From positions 1 through 64,000 of the forward strand of contig NZ_CAJGWQ010000007.1 of the NCBI RefSeq assembly GCF_904842695.1: a DNA stretch of 64,000 nucleotides. The letters run 5' to 3'. The DNA comes from Gulosibacter hominis (GTDB lineage Bacteria; Actinomycetota; Actinomycetes; Actinomycetales; Microbacteriaceae). The stretch's first letter is position 1, and each line of letters starts with the position of its first letter. The translations under genes and the position numbers were made by a program. The notes below the pieces were generated by a model, which saw nothing but the letters and a program-made list of their open reading frames with translations, ran no database searches and was not told the origin of the DNA. Shown piece by piece: positions 6,589 through 17,200 of this stretch.

Positions 6589-8982
6589 CTAGCGCTCCTT
6601 ACTGTCCCGGGGGTGGCGACGCGGTTTGTCGGCACGGTTGCGACGGTGTCGTGTTCTGAGCGTACGCCACGATATGCGTACGCGGTACCGCTGCCACAGC
6701 CCCTCGGGGGTGAGCGCGCGGCGCAAGCGGCGCTCGGCTTCCCAGGCTCGCTGTTTTTCGGTGTCGGTCACCGGTTGGCCCGAGAATTCGGCGGCCCCCA
6801 CTTCACTAGCAAGGGCCAGCGCGGCCCCGTCGAGTTGGCGCTGCGTTTCAAGCAGCTGCGCGTGCTCGAGCACGGTGCTTGTTTTGTTCGGCACAAAGCC
6901 CGCGTCAATCGCATAGTCTTCGGCCTCATACCAGGCCGCGCGCACACCATCCCGGCCGCGATAACGACGTCGGCGCTGCCGGCGCCACACCTTATACAGC
7001 GGCACACCGAGCACCGGTGCCAGTAGCAGCAATAGCAGCAGTGAGCCGCCGCCGACGGTAAACCACGGGAAAGGTGCCCCCGATTGCACCGGGTCTTCGA
7101 TATCGCGATCTTCAAACTCGGCTGGCAGCTGGGGCGGTTCTTTTGGTGGCTCCGGCGGCTGCAATACCTGCGGCCGAGGCACGGATTTTGGTTCGGGAAG
7201 TTCGGTCTGCGGCGTGTGGTCTTTTGGTGGGGTGGGGTCGAACGGTACCCAGCCGACATTTTCGAACTCGACCTCAACCCAAACGTGCACATCGCTGCCG
7301 CGCAGCACCATTTGGGTATCGCTATAGCCGTCTGGGTAGGCACCGACCACCACTCGCGCGGGGATGCCGAGGCTCTGCGCCGCGAGCGCCATGGCGGTGG
7401 CGTATTGTTCGTCGTCACCGATCATTTGTTCGTCATCGATGAGATGCGAGATGCGGTTTTTGTTGTGTCCCGGCGCCGAGGGGTATTCGAGACCGTTCGC
7501 GTAGTAGCCGGTGTCGCGGAAGTGGCGTTCGAGTGAACGCACCCGGTCGATTGGTGAGGATGCGGTTGCGGTCACCGAGGTGGCAAGGCTCGAAAGGTTT
7601 TCGGGCAGCTGTTCGGGCGCTCGAATCGGTGAGTTCCCGAACTCCAGTCCGCTCAGCTGCGCTTCCGACCAGCCGGGTTCTACCCAGCCGCGCTGCTCAA
7701 TGCGCATATTTTCGGTGGGTGCTTCGGCTGCCACCGCCGATTGCAGATCGACGTCATAAAACAGTGAGGCCGCCACCGCGCTGTCTGAGAGATACACCTG
7801 TTCGACATGCCCCAGGCTCGGCACCCAGCGCGAAACCGGGCGCTGCAGATCGAGCGTTATGGCGTAGTCGCGGGCGGCGGGAATTTTTGTTTCTGCATCC
7901 GACATTGAGACAACCTCGCCCACCTGCCGGAAGCCGCGTCCCGAATCAGGTTCGGAAATGCCCCAGCGCACGCCGTCGTAGTGGTCCATTGCGGCGAACC
8001 GGATGCGCCCGTCTTTCGGGAGCCCCGACACGGTCATGATGGGTTCATCTACGAGATCGGCGCTCAGGTGACGGAAGCGTTCGAGCGGTGTCGCAAGATC
8101 TTGCACCACAAGCGGCGGCGCCACATAGTGTCGCAGCACGGTGCGGGGTGCGTTCCCAAGCCAGGCCTGAGCGAACAGCGCGGCGACCAGCCCGGCCACT
8201 GCGATGGTGCCGAGCGCGGCGGCGGCACGACGCAGCGGGCTGGCCACCACCCGACGCCGCTGCATCCCGGCATGCACGGTGGTTTGCATCCCGGGTGCGG
8301 AACTGTCGATGCTCTCGCCCTCGTTGCGAGCTGCCGCGCGGGCGGCTTCACCCACTGCGACGTCGGTGCCGAGGTCGGTGCGTTCCCAGCTGGCAACAAC
8401 CGCGAGCCAGCCGCTCACCGCTGCCACCAGCCCGATTCCGAGCCACAGCGCGTTCGGGGCGTAGGGCACCGACCAGGCGGCACCGATCACGTACCAGATA
8501 ACTGGCGGCACCGTGGTGAATACGGCCCGGCGGCGCATCGCGGCAAAACCGGCGGTCAGCGCCGAAACAAGCCCGGTGAAATAGGGCAGCACGGCCGGGC
8601 CAATGAAGGGGTATGCCGGCGGCACCAGTGTGAGCAGGTCTTTCCACGCGTTCGCGGGCTGCACCACAAGTGCCGTGAGCGTGTCAATTGTTGGCAGGAT
8701 GCCGTCGGGCGAGGTTTGTGGCAGTGCCGCCACCGCGCCGAAGGCAAAGTAGCTGAGCACGGCAACACCGGCGGTGGTTGCCCAGTGCCAGCGCCAATGG
8801 CCGGCCACCACCGCCAGCACAATACCGAGCCCGGCACCGATTGCGGCAGCCCGCATCCCGGCCCCCTGCGCAAACACCGGTTCGTGTGCAAACACGCCCG
8901 GTAGGTGCAGCAGGATGAGCGCGGTCACGATGACCGCCAGCCGCGACAGGGTGAGTGGTCGTTGCTGGGTCTGCTGGTTCAC
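6589..8982 (-). CDS. Transglutaminase-fold membrane protein, catalytic Cys replaced by Asp
   Basis: 797 residues. Several membrane helices fill about residues 13-275, followed by an extracytoplasmic domain, a transglutaminase-like core (about 470-590), a proline-rich linker (about 590-640), another membrane helix (about 645-670) and a basic cytoplasmic tail. In the core the usual GxCEQFA motif reads GDDEQYA, so Asp524 occupies the nucleophile position. The His (HVWVEV, H566) and Asp (FDPTP, D582) of the triad remain. It should not be a working cysteine transglutaminase or protease; a binding role is inferred. The GTG start overlaps the DUF58 stop. Membrane transglutaminase genes accompany MoxR and DUF58 in many bacteria. 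Confidence 0.88.
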   Translation of the reverse strand: MNQQTQQRPLTLSRLAVIVTALILLHLPGVFAHEPVFAQGAGMRAAAIGAGLGIVLAVVAGHWRWHWATTAGVAVLSYFAFGAVAALPQTSPDGILPTIDTLTALVVQPANAWKDLLTLVPPAYPFIGPAVLPYFTGLVSALTAGFAAMRRRAVFTTVPPVIWYVIGAAWSVPYAPNALWLGIGLVAAVSGWLAVVASWERTDLGTDVAVGEAARAAARNEGESIDSSAPGMQTTVHAGMQRRRVVASPLRRAAAALGTIAVAGLVAALFAQAWLGNAPRTVLRHYVAPPLVVQDLATPLERFRHLSADLVDEPIMTVSGLPKDGRIRFAAMDHYDGVRWGISEPDSGRGFRQVGEVVSMSDAETKIPAARDYAITLDLQRPVSRWVPSLGHVEQVYLSDSAVAASLFYDVDLQSAVAAEAPTENMRIEQRGWVEPGWSEAQLSGLEFGNSPIRAPEQLPENLSSLATSVTATASSPIDRVRSLERHFRDTGYYANGLEYPSAPGHNKNRISHLIDDEQMIGDDEQYATAMALAAQSLGIPARVVVGAYPDGYSDTQMVLRGSDVHVWVEVEFENVGWVPFDPTPPKDHTPQTELPEPKSVPRPQVLQPPEPPKEPPQLPAEFEDRDIEDPVQSGAPFPWFTVGGGSLLLLLLLAPVLGVPLYKVWRRQRRRRYRGRDGVRAAWYEAEDYAIDAGFVPNKTSTVLEHAQLLETQRQLDGAALALASEVGAAEFSGQPVTDTEKQRAWEAERRLRRALTPEGLWQRYRVRISWRTLRTRHRRNRADKPRRHPRDSKER

Positions 8983-10247
8983 AGCACCATCACCCCGCTA
9001 ATGCGCCGCAGATCGCTCAGCTGGGCAAAGGTGAAGGCCGGTGCGTCGGCAATTCGACCGCGCACCACCCGACCGCCGGCTGCGGTGCGCAACACCAGCG
9101 GGCGTGCGGAGAGCGGAACGGTGCGTACGGCGCGCGCAATTTCTTCGCTGTCGATGCGTTCGCCGGTGATGATCGTGACGGCTGATGCCTGCGGGCGTTC
9201 GCGCAATCCCGCGTGGACGAGCTCATCCAGCGCCAGCCCTTCGGCGACGAACTTGGTGTCGCTGGCCGCATCGAGCAGCCGCATCGCCGTGGTGAGTGGC
9301 ATCTCGGTTTCGCCAAAACGCACCGATGCCGAGCGGCCGAGTGAAATAGCCTCTACGCCGTATGAGCAGGCTGCACTAAGCGCCAGTTCGGCGGCTTCTT
9401 CGCCGTCGTATGAGTCTCGTCGCAGGTCGAGCACTACGAGATGCTCGCTGCGCCGGGTTTGTTCAAATTCGCGCACCACCAGGCGGCCGAGTCGGGCTGA
9501 GGTGGGCCAGTGCACGTGGCGGCGGTCGTCGCCGGGGGCGTAGTCGCGCAGCGAGTGAAAGGCGATATCCGACGGTGAAATAGTTGGCGAAATTTCGCCC
9601 TCGAGGTCGCGGAGCAAACCGATTGCCGAATAGTCGGGTGCGAGGGTGCGGGGATGCACGTACAGCTCGGTTTTATTCGACAGGATGGTGTCGCGGCTCA
9701 GCAGCCCCAGCGGATCGACTCGGGTTGCAGCGGCCGGGCCGAGGGTGAGCACCTGCCGGCGCTCGGTGGGGATGATGAACGGTTCGCGCCAGGTTTCGCG
9801 CGGCCCCAGCGGAGGTACAAGAAAGGATGCGGTCAGTTCGCCCACTGGCACATTGACCACGGTGGCGCGGCTGCCGCGGCGGCTAGCGGTCACGGTGAGA
9901 TAGGCGACGCTGACCCTTCCCACCACCACGCGCGACTGTTCAAAGTCGACCCGCACGCGGAAGGTCACCGGCACGAATACCACCGCGAGCGCGATGAGTG
10001 CTGCGACCGCCACAAAACAGGTGATTGCGGCGGCCTCCACCCAGCCCCAGGCGAGCGCGAGCAAGAGCATCCCGGCCAGCAGCACGAGCGCAGACCAGCC
10101 GGCTCGGTGCACAACGAGCCGCGTGGTGCGGGTGGTGGTTGATAGCCCCGATCGCACCAGCTGTGTGGTCGCCCGCACGGTGCGCGTGGTTGCCGAGATG
10201 CGACCGCCAACGCCCTGCTGTCGTGGTCGCATCCGCGTGTCGGTCAC
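8979..10247 (-). CDS. DUF58 membrane protein
   Basis: The GTG at 10247 overlaps the MoxR stop (GTGA) and has an AGGGAG site, giving 422 residues. Two membrane helices (about 52-69 and 72-93) follow a short cytoplasmic N-terminus. The family signature LRDYAPGDDRRHVHW lies near residue 260, in the beginning of a von Willebrand A-like fold. DUF58 proteins are regularly encoded beside MoxR ATPases, which are thought to remodel them. The order moxR, DUF58, transglutaminase is conserved and seen here with two translational overlaps, so a membrane complex is likely. Confidence 0.9.
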   Translation of the reverse strand: MTDTRMRPRQQGVGGRISATTRTVRATTQLVRSGLSTTTRTTRLVVHRAGWSALVLLAGMLLLALAWGWVEAAAITCFVAVAALIALAVVFVPVTFRVRVDFEQSRVVVGRVSVAYLTVTASRRGSRATVVNVPVGELTASFLVPPLGPRETWREPFIIPTERRQVLTLGPAAATRVDPLGLLSRDTILSNKTELYVHPRTLAPDYSAIGLLRDLEGEISPTISPSDIAFHSLRDYAPGDDRRHVHWPTSARLGRLVVREFEQTRRSEHLVVLDLRRDSYDGEEAAELALSAACSYGVEAISLGRSASVRFGETEMPLTTAMRLLDAASDTKFVAEGLALDELVHAGLRERPQASAVTIITGERIDSEEIARAVRTVPLSARPLVLRTAAGGRVVRGRIADAPAFTFAQLSDLRRISGVMVL

Positions 10248-11212
10248 GCCGCTCCCTGCGAGGGTGGCGTAACGCGGTTGACCGCATCCGAGAGCACCTT
10301 GGCGGCCGTGACCCCGGCGAATTGTGCGTCGGGGTCGAGCACGAGTCGGTGCGCCCAAACGGGTTCGACCAGGGCTTTTACATCGTCGGGAAGCACATAG
10401 GCGCGGCCCTGGGCTGCGGCCCACACTCGCGCCGAGCGCACCATCCCGATTGCGCCGCGGATGGAGATTCCGAGGCGGGTGTGTTCGCTATCGCGGGTTG
10501 CTTCGGCGAGGTTGGCGATGTAGTCGGTGACGGCGCGGTCGGTGTGCACATCGGCAACTTCGCGGGCCCACATCATCACCGAGCTGGCGTCGATGACCGG
10601 CTGCAGCATTCGGGATCGGTCGGGCGCAGCGGCGCCTTCGAGCACCTCCACGAACTGGTCGTGTGGCGGGTATCCCACGGTGGTTTTCATGAGAAATCGG
10701 TCGAGCTGGGCTTCGGGTAGCCGGTAAGTGCCAGCCTGTTCGACGGGGTTTTGGGTGGCGACCACCATGAACGGTCGCGGTGTCAGGTAGGTGCGCCCGT
10801 CGACGGTTACCTGGGCTTCTTCCATCACTTCGAGCAGCGCCGACTGGGTTTTGGGGGATGCTCGGTTGATTTCGTCAGCCAGCACAATCGACGCAAAAAT
10901 CGGGCCGTGGTGAAATTCCCACTCGTTTTTTGACTGGTCGAAGATGGTGACACCGGTGATATCGCTCGGCAGCATGTCGGGGGTGAATTGGATGCGGTTG
11001 TGCGGCGCCGATACCGAGGCGGCAATGGCGCGCGCGAGTGCGGTCTTGCCGGTGCCTGGCGCATCCTCGAGCAGCAGGTGTCCCTCGGCAAACAGGCTGG
11101 TCAGCGCCAACCGGATGACGTGCGATTTCCCCAGCAGCGCGGTGCCGACGTTGTCGACCAGCGCGGCAAATAGCGTTGCAAACTCGCGTGCGCGTTGTTC
11201 GCTCAGTGCCAT
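10244..11212 (-). CDS. MoxR-family AAA+ ATPase
   Basis: 322 residues, the normal length for MoxR. Walker A is APGTGKT (51-57), Walker B LADE (111-114), sensor 1 lies in ATQNP (152-156), and the C-terminal lid is present. MoxR ATPases act as chaperones that activate or insert partner proteins, often those with vWA or DUF58 domains. It heads the moxR-DUF58-transglutaminase-kinase run and starts 61 bases after the stop of the giant FN3 protein gene, so all are probably one transcript. An AGGAAA site precedes the ATG. Confidence 0.95.
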   Translation of the reverse strand: MALSEQRAREFATLFAALVDNVGTALLGKSHVIRLALTSLFAEGHLLLEDAPGTGKTALARAIAASVSAPHNRIQFTPDMLPSDITGVTIFDQSKNEWEFHHGPIFASIVLADEINRASPKTQSALLEVMEEAQVTVDGRTYLTPRPFMVVATQNPVEQAGTYRLPEAQLDRFLMKTTVGYPPHDQFVEVLEGAAAPDRSRMLQPVIDASSVMMWAREVADVHTDRAVTDYIANLAEATRDSEHTRLGISIRGAIGMVRSARVWAAAQGRAYVLPDDVKALVEPVWAHRLVLDPDAQFAGVTAAKVLSDAVNRVTPPSQGAA

Positions 11213-11273
11213 GTTTCGGTGTTTCCTGTCTACTCAGTCAAATTATGCGGTGCCGTGTGGGCGGGCGCCGCGT

Positions 11274-14200
11274 TTATGAACAGCTAAAGTCGCCCCGGCT
11301 CACCGCCGAGTGCAGTTGCTCCACACTGGTGTACGAGGTCTTGAGGCCGGTCTTTTCGTTGAGGTGATCCCGCCGCAGTTTGTTCGCCTCCTGCCGCCCG
11401 TAAACGGGGTCGGTGAACGTGCAACTCACCCGGAGAGGCTTGGCGGTGACATCGGCGTAGCTGACCTTGATTTCGCTACACGGTTCGGGCGCGGCAGCGG
11501 TTTCGGTGGGCTGGGTGGAGTCGGCGCCATCCGGGCACGGGGCGAGCTCAAACTCGTATTTTGGCGGCACCGTTCCCGAGTAGGTCTGCCATTCGGAGCA
11601 ATTGTTTTGGTCGTCACAGGAGCGGAATTGCATTTCTACAGTCTCCCCTGGCTTGGCCGGCTCGGTCAGTGTGCTGCTATTCAAATCTGTCTTGGTTTTA
11701 CCCCTGCCTAGGCTTCGGTAAGAGACCGTCACCGGCATCCCGTTGGCACCCGATTGCAGATCGACGGTAAAGTCAACGCTGGTAGCGGTGACCGACACCT
11801 CAACCGTCGGCGGGTTCGGCTTACCATACACATTCGTTGACGAAGTTGCGGTGACGGTCTGAGACTCGTAGATCTCAGCGCCCTCTCTGGCATATGACCG
11901 CATCTGCACCTCGGCGGGACGACCAATTTCAAAGCCGCTGAGTTCGTGACGGTGGCCGTTATATTCAACCCACTGCTGGCGAGCCGGGTCGAAGAGCTGC
12001 AATTTGAGCCGGGCACCGTCAAACCCGCCGCCAGGGTTTGCCGAACCTCCGGTAACCACGACCTTCTGTGGACCACTCGTCTCAACCTGCGGCGCGTTCG
12101 GTTTCGGCGGCTTGGCATAGGGCGTGATTTCTTTCGAGCGCAGCGGATCCGAGCCGCCATACTCGGTCACCTGCTGCACCTCGACCCAGAACGGCACCCC
12201 GAGCGGCGCTTCAATAGTGGCCTCACTTTTTGGTGCTCGCACATCAAACGACTGCCCGTTACCAAACACCAGATGCGCGCCGGTCACATCGCGGCCATTA
12301 CCGTCGCCGTAATTCCAAGCGACCTTGATTTTCGCGCGGTGCGAGCCGGTTTCCACGACAGTCGTGCTCAGGTTGCTGACGCGACCGGGTTTGCCGAATG
12401 GAATTGCCTGAGCGCTCAGATCGGACGACTCCGAGGGCTTATCCGACGAATTGAAGGCCTGCACCGAGGCCTGATACGCGACACCATTATTGAGGTTGCG
12501 GAACGTTCCTTCGAGCGTTCCGTTTGCCGGGATGCGCAGCTTTTGTTCACCCGGATGCAGGGTAACGACATACTCTTTCACCGGCGATCCGAGCGACTCG
12601 GTCGGCAACACCCGCACATCAATAGCACCGTCGCGCGGCTTCAATTGCGGAGGTGCCGGACGCCCCGGCTGCACATCCACGAGCACCGGAGCCGACCATC
12701 CCGAAGCCTCGGATTCACCTACCTCGTTGACGGCGGTGACCTTGAACTCGTGCGTGCTGCCATTTTGCAGCCCGGTAACGAGGCACTCACTGGCGGCGCA
12801 CGAGGCACTCACCCCCGATCGTGAGGTGACTCGAAACTCGGTAATTGGTGCGCCGTTGCTATCGCCAGCGGTGAACTTTACGAGCGCACTTCCGGGGCCC
12901 ACCACTTCGGCACTGATGTTCTTCGGCGGTTGTGGTTTATCCCGTACCGTCACCCGCACCACGCCGGTGACCTGCCGCGAGGGATCGCCGGTGGCATCCC
13001 CCACGGTGTAGCGAATCGTGAAGGTACCGAGCATGTCTTTACTCGGCGTCACGCTCATGGTTGTTCCCTGCACATCCACCGTGCCCTGACCGCGCGTGAT
13101 CGTTGGCGAGCCGATCACGGTAATCGGCTTATCGGGGAACGGGTTAATCAGGTACCGATTGAGGTCAATAGTTTCGGTCTTGCCGGGCTGGCCCGTATTG
13201 ATCACCACATCAGACACCTGGATGACCGGGCGGTTCGAGGCGATGGCGGTCACCGGGATCGAGGCCGATACAGCGCCGTGTCCGTCATCCACCTTGATCT
13301 CGATCGCGCCGAGCGGTCCGGCTGGCTGCGGGCCGGCAAGCTCTACCGAAAGTTTGCAGCCGTCAAGCCCCACCCGCAGGGTCTTGGGGTAGGTGCCCAA
13401 TCGGTACTCGAGGTCTTCGCTCGGGGTGCCGTCCGGGTCGGTGGTCATCTGACACACATTCGCCACGGTTGGGCCCTCGGCGGCCGCCACAGAAATTGGG
13501 GATGGCCGCATCTCGGGTGGTTTGTTCTGCTCGGCGGTGACCACGATCGGCACGCTCAGCGTTGCAGTTCGCGCGCCCCGGTCAGAGTCAAGATTGCCGT
13601 CAGCAACCTCAAACGACACCACCGAATTGCCGTTGAAGTCGGTAGCGGCGGTCACCCGCAGTTTGTCGGCACCGGTGGCTACCTCAGCGACCGTCAAACC
13701 GCGCCCGGCGCGCACGGTTGTGGGGTCGGGAATCGAGGCTTCACGCCCCGGACGAACCGTAACCACGCGCTTGAGATCAATTTCGAGGGTCTCGCCGGCG
13801 CGCATGGTCATGGGCACCAGGGCCTCGTTGATGCGAGGGCGTTCCACCCCGGTACCGGGAACGGTCACCACGGCGTACCCCTCAAGCCCGTCAGCATCCC
13901 GCACGCCATACACGACGAGACGACGCTGCTCGGCCACCGGGATGATAAGCCGGTCTCCCTGTACCTCTACGTCTTCAGCCGTGGTGAACAGCTCGAGTTC
14001 GTTCCGGTCACCATCGGGGTCGATGTCGTTATCGAGCACCGAAACCCGCACGACCCCGCGCTCGGCCGCATCCACTTCTTTTTGCGTGACAACATCGTCC
14101 CGTGGCTCCGGCGCGCGCAGTGGCGCATCCGGTGTGACATGCACGGTGAGGCGCGCATAGCTTTCGCCGCCGCGGCCATCAGTGACCCGGTAGCCGACCG

Positions 14201-17200
14201 TGATCGTGGCCTCCTCAGGCGGGGTTTCGAGGCGAATGAATCGCTCGGTCGCCGTCACATGTTCGGGGTCAACCCCAACCACATCCAGCTGCTCGGGAAG
14301 GATTGCGATCGAGTCACCGTCAGGATCGCTGTCGTTGGCCAGCACATCCACACTGATCGACCGCGAAGGACGCACCCGCACGCTGTCTTCCACCGCCACC
14401 GGGGGCTGATTCACCGTGGTTGGCGGCGCCACCCCCACCCGCACTCGCGCGATGGCCTGCTTACCGAAGCGGTCTTCGACGATGTAGGTGAAACTATCGG
14501 TGCCGGCAGCCCCCTCATTGGGCGTGTAGTTGAACCAGCCTGCTCCCACGGTGACAGTGCCCATCGACGGCACCTGCTGCACCCCGACCAGTGATACCGA
14601 ATCGCCATCGGGGTCAATACCCGTCAGCGGCACCGGGATGCGCGTGGCGCCGCCGGCAACCGACCAGGCGGTTAGATCGCGTGGTTGCGGGGCCGAGTTC
14701 GCGGCCAGGTCATCGGCGACCACCTCGATCAGCACCGATGCCGAAGCAAAGTTCCCGACCTCATCCACCGCGTTATATGTCAGCCGATAGCTACCGGCTT
14801 CCATCCCGGCATGAAATCGCACCTCACTGCCGGTGACAAAAGCCTGCCCAGCGGTTTCGGGAATATCGTGTATCAGCTCCGGATCAACTCGAAGCCGCAG
14901 CCCGTTCACAGAGCGGTCATTGCTCAGCACATCCACCGCTCCCACATCACCAACGCGCACCCGCAGGCGATCGTTCTCGGGTTCGGGTGGCACGCTAATG
15001 TCGCGGTCGCTCGTCGGCACCACATGCACTTCAGCGGTGGCCGTGTCTTGCCCGTTCGACACCGTGTAGCGCACCGAAACGGGGCCGGTGAGGGTTGCGC
15101 TCGATTTCACGCGCAGCAGATGGTGATCAACGAGCGACACCACCACGGGGCTGCCGTCGGGCACCGATACCGATTGCACGACGAGCACACCACCGCCCGG
15201 ATCAAAGTCATTATTGAGCGGGGCCACGAGCGTCGAGCCACCGGCCGGCAACAGCGCCAGATCATCCTGTGCCACCGGAGGTGCGTCGCTGTCTGCCGAC
15301 ACCACATCGATACGAATCACACCGGTGGTGGATGAGGGCCCGTCGGTGACGACATAGCTCAGGTAGTAGCTTCCCTTCGCCGAGGCTGAAAAATCAAAGG
15401 TGCCGGTCTCGAGCGACGGCTGCACCGAGGTTCCGGGTGGCGCGGCTGAGATTGACACGAGCGAAAGCCGGTCGCCGTTGGGGTCAACATCGTTGTCGAG
15501 CGGCGCAACGGTGGTGGTGGCGTGTTCGCGTACCACCACGAAGTCGCCGTGGGCGACCGGTGGCACGTTCTGCGCTGGCCGCACCTCAACGTTGACACGC
15601 CCCTCACGGGTTGCCTGCCCGTCTGACATGACCACGGTCACCTCGTGGGTGCCCGGTTTGCCGCTCAGCTCGGTAATTGAGAGGTTGCCGTCCTCGCGGA
15701 ACTGCACCTGCAGCTGCTCGGGTGCTTTGACCGCCTCGAGATAAAACATGTCACCGTCGGGATCTACCCAGTCGGGAGTCACGTTGTATTCAACCGTGGC
15801 ACCGGCTGCGACCACCACGTTTGGCACCCGCCGCTGTTCGGGGGCGGCATTTTCGTTGAATGGCCTCACGGTCAGTTTTACTTTTGCCGCTGCCGTACCA
15901 CCGCGACCATCCGCAGCCTGATAGGTGAAGGTGTGCTCGCCCGATGCATCCGCCGGCACCGACACCTGTAGCGCTGCACCACCGCGCGATTGCTGCACCC
16001 GCACCGCAGCGGGTTGTTCGGTGACGGATGCGGTGAGCAGGTCGCCATCGGGGTCAGAGTCGTTCATCAGCACCGGCAGCTGTGCGCTCGATCCGGGACG
16101 CACACCAAACTCGTCATCCTGCGCGATCGGCGGTTTATTTTCTGCTTTGCGGTCGGGTTCGGCCACCTCATCGTTGAGCTGTGGCGAGTCTTCCTGCTCC
16201 TCCTGCTGGTTGAGTTCATTTTCGATCTCGTCCCAGTTGTCGATGAGCACCATGTTGTCGTCGGGCAGCCACACCGATCCCTTGCCGATGTCGTTCAGCA
16301 CGATCACATTGCGGTTGACTCGAAACTCGGGCTGTTCCGCTGCGGCGAGAGTTTCGACGCGCTGGTTTTTGGTGCGGCTTTCGTCATCGCACCAGCGCAA
16401 AAAATTGCCGCTGCTCGACCAGGCTCCGTAGGCGCAGCCGCCGACCACTGCGGGGCGCGCGGCGGTGCCGGTTTGTTGCTCGCTCGGCACCATGGATGCA
16501 GTATCGCCATTGTTGAGATTGATGCGGTAGAGCGATGTGGCATCGGCGACCACTACTTCATCGTGTTCGGGGCCGGGCAGTTGCACTTCGACTTGTGCAC
16601 TCGGCAATTCGGCGGTGCGACCGTTCGGCAGGATGACCGTGCCGGCGGTCGTGTCGAACACCACCGGTTTGTCACCGACCACGGTGAGCTGGATGTCGTG
16701 GCCGGGTGTCAGTGCCTCGACGCGTTCAGTTTCGACAACATATCCGATGCCCTCGCGGGCGATTCGCACAATGGTCTGGTCTTGAGCGGAGGCTGCGTAG
16801 AGGGTGCCATCAACACCACCGGCAACAACACCGCCGCTCGAGGTGGCAGGCAGAGCGGTCTGTGAGTTCAGCTGTGTCGATCCGAGTTCTGCCACTGGTG
16901 CCGCCCACAATTGGCCGGTTTCAACGTTGAGCAGCACCGACTCGTTGGTGCCCTGCGCGGTGCGAAATTCAAAGTCTGGTGTGTTCGCGGTGCCCAAGGC
17001 GGTATTGGCAATGTCAATTGCCGCAACCGAGTTCGATGTTTGGTCGTCGAGCAGCACATCCCGCTCGGCCTGCGTGATGTTGAAGTCACTCGCCTCGACC
17101 TGCAGCCACGATTCCAGTGTGCGAGCGGGATAGTTGAGGTGTCCGATTAGCCCGGCATCGCCGTTGGTTACCCACACGCCGCCCTCGTTGAGGTCAACGC

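Noticed and set aside
12930-14594. Long open frame (554 codons) on the plus strand opposite the giant FN3 gene
   Set aside because: It is antisense to a well-supported repetitive surface protein. Its product has the His/Gly/Arg-rich composition produced by GC-rich codons read in the opposite strand and has no domain.
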